IMG/VR virus record: IMGVR_UViG_3300032046_000175
Location: 1-27,486 of that record
Reading direction: 5' to 3' (one strand)
Source: a virus
Length of the DNA: 27,486 nt
Shown here one piece after another: positions 1 to 5,107 of the stretch. The position numbers and the translations under genes are program-made. Numbering within the stretch: the first letter of the stretch is position 1; the number at the start of each line of letters is the position of its first letter. The notes under the pieces are model-generated. The model saw only the letters and a program-made list of their open reading frames with translations, had not been told where the DNA came from and did not search any database.

Positions 1-1
1 C

Positions 2-883
2 GACGATCCAACCAAGTTATGGGCAATCGGGCAGTTCCTTGGTCTTCACCAAGGCGGGAAGGACTATTTCCGATTCCTCAGTCAGAATGGGTGCAGGAAG
101 ACCCGCTTTGGAATGCAGTTCACCGGAGGCAATTCAGTTCTGAAGAAACTCCATAGCCGTATCTACCCCGAAAAGGGTAATCGTCTGAGGCATTCTGACC
201 TAGGTGATGCGTTCCCTGAGACGCTGATCAAAGCGAAAGCCTTCGACATGGACAACGCAAAGAAGATTGCCAATGAATACGAAGACCTCTGTAATCGAAT
301 CGAAGAGCTACGGATGCAGGAAAACTTCTCAGCCAATGTCCTAGCAGAACAGACCAGAGCCAGACAAAGAATCGAGATGCTTAAAGCCCCAGCGGTAGCA
401 GCGATGGCGCGTGATCTAATTGAAGAAGGGAACTCGGTGTTCATTGCAGTCAACTACACCGAAACCCGTGAGTGGCTCATGGAGGAGTTAGATACCGACT
501 GTGCTATCTTCGGAGGACAGAACGACATTGACCGACGAGGCAAGATTGATTCGTTCCAGAATGATAAGTCGAGAGTCATTATTGGAATTATACAGGCGAG
601 CAGGGAAGGTCTGAACCTCCATGATCTCAACGGAAATCACTCACGGGTTGCGCTGATAATGCCTTCGCCTAGCGTTTTCGACCTCAAGCAGGTATTAGGT
701 CGAGTCCACAGGGCAGGCGGTAAATCCAAGTCGATCCAGTATATGATCTATGCGGCGGGTGTTCCTATCGAAGAATCCATCTGTGAAAAGCTAGATGAAA
801 AGCTAAAGCGTATGGATACACTCAACGATGGCGAGATAGATGGGACTATCTCACTAGCTCCAAAAAGTGAAGAATTGATTTAA
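2..883 (+). CDS. SF2 (SNF2-like) helicase, C-terminal part, 5' end outside the window
   Basis: The frame is open from the first bases of the window, so the gene begins upstream. The first ATG at 113 is internal. The visible C-terminal half carries the second RecA-like lobe of superfamily 2 helicases. A strand reading VFIAVNYTETREWL is followed by GIIQASREGLNLHDL (motif V region) and then QVLGRVHRAGGKSKS, which matches the motif VI pattern QxxGRxxR with its arginine finger. The family couples ATP hydrolysis to DNA or nucleoprotein remodelling, and in phages usually serves replication or recombination. The nucleotide-binding lobe (Walker A and DEAH) is not in the window. This is the only convincing rightward gene here. 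It ends 19 nt before a strong terminator and faces the leftward operon ending at 1464. The SF2 assignment is firm; the specific role is not. Confidence 0.85.
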   Translation, partial: DDPTKLWAIGQFLGLHQGGKDYFRFLSQNGCRKTRFGMQFTGGNSVLKKLHSRIYPEKGNRLRHSDLGDAFPETLIKAKAFDMDNAKKIANEYEDLCNRIEELRMQENFSANVLAEQTRARQRIEMLKAPAVAAMARDLIEEGNSVFIAVNYTETREWLMEELDTDCAIFGGQNDIDRRGKIDSFQNDKSRVIIGIIQASREGLNLHDLNGNHSRVALIMPSPSVFDLKQVLGRVHRAGGKSKSIQYMIYAAGVPIEESICEKLDEKLKRMDTLNDGEIDGTISLAPKSEELI

Positions 884-890
884 TCCAGTT

Positions 891-1118
891 TCACTTAAAC
901 TTAAAAAACCAGATTGGAAGAAATTCCTTTCTGGTTTTTTTGTTTTCTAAACTATTTCTGAAACTATTCAGAATATATTCTACTCGGAGATCAATGAATC
1001 TCCTGCGTTTCTGGCGGGGCAGAACCAGAGCGACAAGTCTCCCAAAAATTTGGGAAAACTTGCCGAATGAATCATACACGTTTCTGTATGGGTGTATCAC
1101 CTTCGCTTCGCAATCCAC
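891..1118 (-). CDS. doubtful 75-aa basic ORF
   Basis: This open frame would start with GTG at 1118, with AAAGGAG about 11 nt upstream. It encodes a basic, hydrophobic peptide with no recognisable domain. Its last dozen codons run through the terminator hairpin at 903-941 and give WFFKFK, a composition set by the A/T tract and unlike its other codons. It also lies beyond the leftward terminator at 1311-1352. The SD-like sequence is the only argument in its favour, so it is probably not a gene. Confidence 0.15.
   Translation of the reverse strand: MDCEAKVIHPYRNVYDSFGKFSQIFGRLVALVLPRQKRRRFIDLRVEYILNSFRNSLENKKTRKEFLPIWFFKFK
903..941 (+). terminator. hairpin terminator after the helicase gene, usable in both directions
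   Basis: An 11-bp perfect stem (AAAAAACCAGA at 903-913 with TCTGGTTTTTT at 930-940) encloses a TT/TT internal loop and a second stem, GGAA/TTCC, capped by a GAAA tetraloop (920-923). Seven T residues follow on the + strand. Six A residues at 903-908 provide a T tract for leftward transcription too. It sits 19 nt after the helicase stop codon. Confidence 0.9.
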
Positions 1119-1310
1119 GTCCAGCGGTTCTCCTTTACCTAGACTAGTCTAATATCGTTGACTAATTGCAAGTCGCCATTGCTGGCACATTAAGTTGGCA
1201 GGATAACAGTCTTAGCAGCCATTCCAACTCCACTCCTTCACCAGTATTTAGCAGACTACTCTCGGTGCGTCCTTCACGCATCCCCGCTGGCTACACGATC
1301 CAATGGTGGC
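942..1310. other. convergent strand-switch region without a convincing gene
   Basis: This stretch lies between the rightward terminator (903-941) and the leftward terminator (1311-1352). Short open frames exist on both strands but show no domain, no consistent start signal and no agreement with neighbouring genes. It contains a nested hairpin at 1034-1062 (CAAGT/ACTTG around TCCCAAA/TTTGGGA) and a smaller one near 1266-1281 (TGCGT/ACGCA). Inspection by eye found no tRNA T-loop consensus or cloverleaf on either strand. A structured RNA, a replication or packaging site, or a decayed gene are all possible; nothing seen chooses among them. Confidence 0.5.
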
Positions 1311-1352
1311 AAAAAATAGGGCCTGTCGTAGCTGACGGACTACAACAGACCC
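1311..1352 (-). terminator. leftward terminator of the DNA-metabolism operon
   Basis: Read on the minus strand, a 13-bp stem (1352-1340 with 1331-1319, two G-U pairs, GC-rich ends GGG/CCC) closes an 8-nt loop (1339-1332). It is followed by TATTTTTT (1318-1311). The two wobble positions pair only in the minus-strand RNA, which fixes the direction. The loop TCCGTCAG is fully complementary to 1390-1383 just upstream, so a pseudoknot is possible. Confidence 0.85.
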
Positions 1353-1409
1353 ATTTTATTGACTGAAAATTGATCTCCAAAGTCCGTCAGAACTCGTATT
1401 GGATACGAG
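1311..1409 (-). ncRNA. candidate structured RNA ending at the leftward terminator
   Basis: Three elements follow one another on the minus strand. They are a hairpin CTCGTAT-CCA-ATACGAG (1409-1393), a segment CTGACGGACT (1390-1381) and the terminator hairpin, whose loop plus two adjoining stem bases (1341-1332) are its exact 10-nt complement. Such a loop-to-upstream match forms an H-type pseudoknot. The stretch could be the 3' untranslated end of the operon or a separate RNA of roughly 95 nt started from the weak promoter at 1411-1438. No known RNA family is recognised. Confidence 0.35.
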
Positions 1410-1410
1410 C

Positions 1411-1438
1411 AACCTAGCGGACAGAAGACCAATGTCAA
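1411..1438 (-). promoter_or_regulatory. possible weak sigma70-type promoter for the structured RNA
   Basis: On the minus strand TTGACA (1438-1433) is followed after 16 nt by TAGGTT (1416-1411). The -35 box is perfect and the -10 box is poor. The layout copies the better promoter at 4939-4966 (TTGACA, 16 nt, TAGATT), and in both cases a 14-bp TATCG-N4-CGATA site lies just upstream. Confidence 0.3.
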
Positions 1439-1447
1439 ATCATTTTT

Positions 1448-1461
1448 TATCGGTTACGATA
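1448..1461. repeat. 14-bp dispersed palindrome, copy 1
   Basis: TATCGGTTACGATA on the + strand. It lies 2 nt after the stop codon of the 92-aa gene and 9 nt upstream of a possible -35 box. Intergenic copy. Confidence 0.85.
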
Positions 1462-1463
1462 CT

Positions 1464-1742
1464 TTAACTGATGATCCGAGAGACTTCTTCCTTCTCTTCC
1501 TTATCGAATCGCTTGCGGAACTGGCTTTCTTTATAGTAAAGAAATGCCGTTTCCAAGTAGCGGATAGCTTCAAACCCCTCACCCTTGCGGGATTCGGATC
1601 GGACTACCATCATTGCCGCCGTGTGTAGTAAACTACCCATAGCGTGGACTCGTTCATTTAGTTTCTCATCCTCACACTTAATAAATGAAAAGGCTTCAAG
1701 TATTGTTTTGGATGTTTCGTTTTGTTGTGTTGGTTCTGACAT
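1464..1742 (-). CDS. small helical protein resembling the Acb2 anti-CBASS family
   Basis: This 92-residue protein is predicted mostly helical. Its layout, an early EAFSF segment followed by NERVHAMGSLLHTAAMMV and then SRKGEGFEAIRYLETAFLYY, resembles Acb2-type proteins. Those are about 90-residue phage proteins that sequester cyclic nucleotide signals of CBASS and typically read EAF..., an IR helix, SRE, then A-x-x-x-LE-x-A. The likeness is judged from memory of the family, not from an alignment. It is the last gene of the leftward operon, starts 3 nt after the preceding stop codon, and has one of the few clear Shine-Dalgarno sequences here (AAAGGAG, 9 nt before ATG). Terminal operon position suits an accessory counter-defence gene. 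If the resemblance fails, it is simply a hypothetical phage protein. Confidence 0.6.
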   Translation of the reverse strand: MSEPTQQNETSKTILEAFSFIKCEDEKLNERVHAMGSLLHTAAMMVVRSESRKGEGFEAIRYLETAFLYYKESQFRKRFDKEEKEEVSRIIS

Positions 1743-1745
1743 AAA

Positions 1746-2720
1746 TTATTGCTCCTTTAAGAATTTGATCCAGTCACCTTCGGCGGGGTCGAACCATGAC
1801 TTATCGCCAAGGTCGATCAGCAGTTGATGTTCTTGGACTTCTTCTGGCATGGCGCGGACAACCTCCGAGTTGCCGAAGTTGGTGACATTGAGGACAAGGT
1901 AGCGGTGGTGGGTTGGCTTATCATCCTTACCCTGCTCATGCCTGACTAGATTGCGAACCTCGGTAGAGGATAGCTTGTCATTCTTCGCGGCTTCCAGTAG
2001 CTCATCCTGCTTCCTCTTGTTGGTCTTATCATCTCCGAAGTTAGCGTTGCCAATCTCACGATAGACTGTGAACGGAAGCATAGGATCACGCTTGCCAACA
2101 GGGAATGCGCGGCAAGCTCTAGCGTAGCCAGAGACAGTCGAGTAGGACTTCTTGAAGTTAGAGCAGAGTTGGTTGACTACATCGTCATGCCCTCCGTTCT
2201 CTAAGGCACACACCGAGTCTCCGATGATCCATTGTGCGCCCGATTCTAGAGTCAGACCGAAGGCGAATGCCGCCACCCAGTCTTTCATCTCTACCTTACC
2301 TTTGGGAACGCATTGAGTCATCCCTGCGCCAATGTCGAACTTCTGAGTGAAGGAGGATAGTTCCAATCCGTTCTTCACACTCTCCACAAGGGCGAGAGAT
2401 TCGTTGACTGGTTCTGGTGTAGCAGCGATTGGCTCTGGCTTGTAGTCATCTACATTCTGACGATCCTCTTCCATCTCTTTCGCCATGTCCCAGTCAGCAG
2501 ACATACGCTCATACATCTCCAGCATTTCATCTGGCGCATCATCATCCAGATATTCGTTCTTCTGGAGCTTGCTCCATGCCTTCTTGATATGAGCTTCGGT
2601 GATGGTGATCCCCGGCCATTCGTCTTTTACAAACTCCCCCATGTGTCGGAGGTAGGTGGACAGAGGGACTAATACTCCCTCTTGAGTTGGGCTAAACAAT
2701 TCTAGTTCTTTCTTTTTCAT
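1746..2720 (-). CDS. ParB-like / helix-turn-helix DNA-binding protein (tentative)
   Basis: This 324-residue protein has an acidic, probably flexible segment near residues 75-110, followed by a central region with the sequence logic of ParB-type DNA-binding domains. That region has QWIIGDSVCALENG, then FKKSYSTVSGYARACRAFP (a helix-turn-helix candidate near residues 180-200), FTVYREIGNANF, and KQDELLEAAKNDKLSSTEVRNLVR. ParB family members score incoming steps with the same sequence of a Y-x-x-V helix, an R-x-x-hydrophobic stretch, and an L-L-x-A helix ending in s-x-x-E-x-R. The N-terminal ParB nuclease box is not evident. The neighbours are an SSB-like protein and a nuclease, so a role in DNA replication, partition or regulation fits. 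It is one candidate for binding the 14-bp palindromes in this window. No Shine-Dalgarno precedes the ATG. Confidence 0.7.
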   Translation of the reverse strand: MKKKELELFSPTQEGVLVPLSTYLRHMGEFVKDEWPGITITEAHIKKAWSKLQKNEYLDDDAPDEMLEMYERMSADWDMAKEMEEDRQNVDDYKPEPIAATPEPVNESLALVESVKNGLELSSFTQKFDIGAGMTQCVPKGKVEMKDWVAAFAFGLTLESGAQWIIGDSVCALENGGHDDVVNQLCSNFKKSYSTVSGYARACRAFPVGKRDPMLPFTVYREIGNANFGDDKTNKRKQDELLEAAKNDKLSSTEVRNLVRHEQGKDDKPTHHRYLVLNVTNFGNSEVVRAMPEEVQEHQLLIDLGDKSWFDPAEGDWIKFLKEQ

Positions 2721-2772
2721 TTTGGTTTTATGTTATTTTGTTAGGTGTTCTAGGAGGAACAGGGGAGGGGAA

Positions 2773-3585
2773 TTAGTATGGGATGTCGTCTACTTCTTCA
2801 GTAGGCGCATCGAGGTTAAGGTCTTCAGCGGCTTTCTCCACGCACTTGGCGAATGGAGTAGTGAACCCCTTCTCCAAGTAGTATTCATAGAGTTTAGTGA
2901 GCGCAGGCTTGCCAATAGCGGCGAGTTTCTTACCCTTCTGCGATCCAGATGGGACGATAGCAGATGCCCAGTCCGATGGGTCTGGCTCAACTACCTTCGG
3001 TTCCTCTACCTTCGGCTCCTCTACCTTGTGCCTAGAGTAGCGGATGCCCTTGCGGTTAGCTTCGATGAAGACCGACGAGACATAGGAGCGAAGGGTTTCT
3101 TCATCCTCCACATCTTTGTAGGTGTGGCGCACCAAGCTATTAATGTAGCGGTGCATCTCTACGATCTCATCAATCGCCTTCTCTGGATTATCGGTTACGA
3201 TACTCTTGGGTGTATGCGCTACACGGGCAGGCTCTTCGCTAGGCTGGTCGAACTCAATCTTCCCAGTAGCTGTGACTTTAATGATGTCACGATCTACCTT
3301 GCCGTTCTTTCCTTCGTAGGACTCATGCTCTAAGGATACTCCGGTCAGCCCATGCTTTCCACGGACTGAGGACAAGGTAACTACATTACCCTTGATAGAT
3401 TGTTCCTGTGTGTTGTTGAAGAACTTGAGTCCGTAGGTATTGCCGTCGATCTCAATGTCTCCACCTTGGATGACAAACTCACCCTTGGGGCCAGTAAATG
3501 TCTTAGGTTCCCACAATTTAGTGACCTTGCCAGTCACTCGTTTGATGATGTCTTTCTGTTCGATTCCGTCTAGTTGGTTACTCAT
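2773..3585 (-). CDS. SSB-like OB-fold single-stranded DNA-binding protein
   Basis: The 270-residue product has a beta-rich N-terminal third (GKVTKLWEPKTF, FVIQGGDIEIDGNTYGLKFF, GNVVTLSSVRGK) consistent with an OB fold. A charged linker follows with a duplicated EEPKV unit near residues 186-200. The extreme C-terminus reads EEVDDIPY, close to the acidic tail ending DDDIPF by which bacterial SSB recruits replication and repair enzymes. It is longer than the usual SSB (about 150-180 residues), so the C-terminal half may hold an additional domain. The start overlaps the stop of the 31-codon ORF upstream in an ATGA arrangement, which explains the missing Shine-Dalgarno. One 14-bp palindrome lies inside the gene. 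An alternative reading is a recombination mediator or another phage ssDNA-binding protein. Confidence 0.7.
   Translation of the reverse strand: MSNQLDGIEQKDIIKRVTGKVTKLWEPKTFTGPKGEFVIQGGDIEIDGNTYGLKFFNNTQEQSIKGNVVTLSSVRGKHGLTGVSLEHESYEGKNGKVDRDIIKVTATGKIEFDQPSEEPARVAHTPKSIVTDNPEKAIDEIVEMHRYINSLVRHTYKDVEDEETLRSYVSSVFIEANRKGIRYSRHKVEEPKVEEPKVVEPDPSDWASAIVPSGSQKGKKLAAIGKPALTKLYEYYLEKGFTTPFAKCVEKAAEDLNLDAPTEEVDDIPY
3189..3202. repeat. 14-bp dispersed palindrome, copy 2
   Basis: TATCGGTTACGATA, inside the SSB-like gene, where it is read as SIVTDN. The frame differs from the copies in the 2411-aa gene. Confidence 0.85.
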
Positions 3586-3677
3586 AATAATTTTCTAATT
3601 AAAAATACTAATGCTACTATTAAACTGCCATTTATCATTCCTGCCACTAATGCAATAGCAGTATCTTTAATCTGCAT
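3582..3677 (-). CDS. 31-aa single-pass membrane microprotein
   Basis: The ORF begins with ATG at 3677, 13 nt after the nuclease stop codon, and ends with a TGA that overlaps the ATG of the SSB-like gene (ATGA). The peptide has a short charged start (MQIKD), a hydrophobic run of about 20 residues (TAIALVAGMINGSLIVALVF) and a basic end (IRKLL). This is the pattern of a single membrane segment with a cytoplasmic positive tail. It fills an otherwise empty gap and joins the two flanking genes into a translationally coupled chain. There is no Shine-Dalgarno. Function is unknown; it might also act only as a coupling leader. Confidence 0.5.
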   Translation of the reverse strand: MQIKDTAIALVAGMINGSLIVALVFLIRKLL

Positions 3678-3690
3678 TCTGGTTCTATAA

Positions 3691-4563
3691 TTAAACCTCA
3701 CTCTTGTTATAGGTTGATTTGTAGTAGTGGCAGAAGGGAGCTACTGAGCAATAACGCTCGCAACGGATATCCCCTCCGGGCCTTGCTTCGATTGAATGGT
3801 TTGCTCCATAAGTAGGAAGTAGGTTCTCTGCTTCTTCTTTTGTTTCGCAAACCTTGGTTGCTCTTTTATTTCCATTCTTCTTGATCGCAAAGGTATCTGG
3901 TTTGGCCCAGCGTTCCTTTGCATCACAGGCAGGGATGGTATCGTCTGGCATTTCAGCCGCCGCTTGGTGCAGTTTGATCCGCTCCGATGCGTAGGCGATG
4001 CACTCCTCGTTATCCCAAAGAGGAATGTCAACAATGTGGACTGCACATTGAGGATACTCTTTGTCAAACTCGGCCTTGCTTGCCTGCCAGTCACGGAGGA
4101 TGGCGACGATCTGACCTTTATTGACTTCATATCCATAGCTTCTCCAGAGCATGGCATTCAGATTGATCTGCGCTTCCCACTCAGACTTGCCGCCGAGGAG
4201 GAAGGAGAACACAGATGTTACCTTGAAGTCAGAGATTACTTTGTTGCCAGTCTCGTAGAGGTCAGTCTGTCCTGTCAGCGTCCAGTCATTGATCGACAAG
4301 TAAAGACGCTTCTCAGTCAACTCTTCCTCTCCTCCAGCTAGCTCAAGAACCTTATGCACCGACTGACCGAGTAATGCCCACACCCTATCGGATGCGTCTT
4401 CCACGATCTCGTTTGAGTAGCGTTTCTTGAGTTGGTTGATTTTTGGTGGCCCGATAAGCGTCGTAACGCTGATGTCTGCTTTCTTCGTTCCTGCCATATA
4501 CCCATCGTGCGCTAATGCCCGATACATGGGTGCTGGTAGGTCGTAGTTATTCGTTATCGTCAT
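3691..4563 (-). CDS. PD-(D/E)XK / Cas4-like nuclease
   Basis: The 290-residue protein shows hallmarks of the RecB-type PD-(D/E)XK exonuclease fold. LLGQSVHKVLEL supplies the early helix with its histidine, LTGQTDLYE and VISDFKVTS give the catalytic D...D-x-K pair, and EAQINLNAMLWRSYG matches the following Q-x-x-x-Y-like helix. A C-terminal cysteine cluster, RCERYCSVAPFC, plus an earlier cysteine near ACDAKERW, could hold an iron-sulfur cluster as in Cas4 and AddB. The role is probably processing of DNA ends during phage replication or recombination. I start at the ATG at 4563 because the longer frame from 4653 overlaps the 47-aa gene almost fully, while 4563 gives a 17-nt overlap and a good N-terminus (MTITNNYDLPAPMY). 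Confidence 0.8.
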   Translation of the reverse strand: MTITNNYDLPAPMYRALAHDGYMAGTKKADISVTTLIGPPKINQLKKRYSNEIVEDASDRVWALLGQSVHKVLELAGGEEELTEKRLYLSINDWTLTGQTDLYETGNKVISDFKVTSVFSFLLGGKSEWEAQINLNAMLWRSYGYEVNKGQIVAILRDWQASKAEFDKEYPQCAVHIVDIPLWDNEECIAYASERIKLHQAAAEMPDDTIPACDAKERWAKPDTFAIKKNGNKRATKVCETKEEAENLLPTYGANHSIEARPGGDIRCERYCSVAPFCHYYKSTYNKSEV

Positions 4564-4690
4564 TTGGTTCGTCCCAGTAGGTAGGTTGGATGCCTTGATC
4601 CATATCACGATGGGCGCACTGGTGAATGTATGCCTCGCGCTTGCCTTCCTCAATTTCTGAGGTCAGATCGTAATCGTCTTCGTCTCTCAT
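4547..4690 (-). CDS. 47-aa acidic protein, coupled to both neighbours
   Basis: ATG at 4690 overlaps the TGA of the 71-aa gene (ATGA), and the TAA at 4549-4547 lies 17 nt inside the nuclease gene. The product is strongly acidic at both ends (MRDEDDYD and EPNDDNE) with HQCAHRDMD in the middle. Its position and exact junctions argue that it is real. A small acidic protein beside a nuclease and an SSB could be a DNA mimic or a structural partner of the nuclease, but no family is recognised. Confidence 0.55.
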   Translation of the reverse strand: MRDEDDYDLTSEIEEGKREAYIHQCAHRDMDQGIQPTYWDEPNDDNE

Positions 4691-4902
4691 TTCTCGAAGC
4701 AGCTAGTAAGAAGTTCCGCTACACCGCGAAGGTGGTCGCCTTGCTTAACTACTGCATTCGCATTCGGAAGATTGCCGAGAAGGAATCGTCCGTCTGATGC
4801 TGCCGATGAAACCAAGCGGAGGTAAATCTCACGCTTAAGATCGTTGTTCTGAACTACTGGTTTTTCTGCTAATTCTTTTTTTACTGTTGGTGTATCTTTC
4901 AT
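4687..4902 (-). CDS. 71-aa hypothetical protein, first gene of the DNA-metabolism operon
   Basis: The product starts with a lysine-rich, probably disordered segment (KDTPTVKKELAEK) followed by a region that may be helical (KREIYLRLVSSAA, DHLRGVAELLTSCF). It is the promoter-proximal gene, 36 nt downstream of the -10 box at 4939-4944. It ends with a 4-nt overlap with the 47-aa gene. No Shine-Dalgarno is visible in the leader (GTCGATAAACACA before ATG). No family is recognised. Confidence 0.6.
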   Translation of the reverse strand: MKDTPTVKKELAEKPVVQNNDLKREIYLRLVSSAASDGRFLLGNLPNANAVVKQGDHLRGVAELLTSCFEK

Positions 4903-4938
4903 TGTGTTTATCGACAGGTGTTGTGCTGTCGGAGAGCC

Positions 4939-4966
4939 AATCTACATCTGCCGATAATCGTGTCAA
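4939..4966 (-). promoter_or_regulatory. promoter of the leftward DNA-metabolism operon
   Basis: On the minus strand TTGACA (4966-4961) is followed after 16 nt by TAGATT (4944-4939), about 36 nt before the ATG at 4902. The spacer contains CGATTATCGG, which resembles half of the 14-bp palindrome, and a complete copy lies at 4988-5001, 21 nt upstream of the -35 box. This suits control by whatever binds the palindrome. Confidence 0.55.
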
Positions 4967-4987
4967 TAGCTTTTATTGATTTATTTT

Positions 4988-5001
4988 TATCGGTTCCGAT
5001 A
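4988..5001. repeat. 14-bp dispersed palindrome, copy 3
   Basis: TATCGGTTCCGATA. It sits between the late-operon terminator and the -35 box of the promoter at 4939-4966, centred roughly 60 bp upstream of the likely start of transcription. Intergenic copy. Confidence 0.9.
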
Positions 5002-5037
5002 ATAAGAAAACGCACACCAGATTTCTCCGATGTGCGT
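5001..5037 (-). terminator. terminator of the late (structural) operon
   Basis: On the minus strand a 9-bp stem (ACGCACATC at 5037-5029 with GGTGTGCGT at 5018-5010, one G-U pair) and a 10-nt loop are followed by TTTTCTTATT. It lies about 70 nt after the stop codon of the 2411-aa gene, the last late gene, and just before a 14-bp palindrome. Confidence 0.8.
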
Positions 5038-5107
5038 CAACCTAATGAATAACACGAATGAATACAGCAACTGCTGCGGAGCTAGATTACATCAGCCTCC
5101 GCGAAGG

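Noticed and set aside
942-1310. Possible tRNA gene on either strand
   Set aside because: I found no T-loop consensus and no cloverleaf with a 7-nt anticodon loop having U at position 33; the small hairpin near 1266-1281 has a 5-nt loop.
1166-1366. 66-codon frame on the + strand
   Set aside because: It runs through the leftward terminator, has no start signal and shows no domain.
2722-3333. 203-codon frame on the + strand
   Set aside because: It is antisense to the SSB-like gene, which has clear domain and junction support.
3691-4653. 320-codon version of the nuclease gene starting at 4653
   Set aside because: The extra 30 codons lie wholly over the 47-aa gene, and the ATG at 4563 gives the natural junction.
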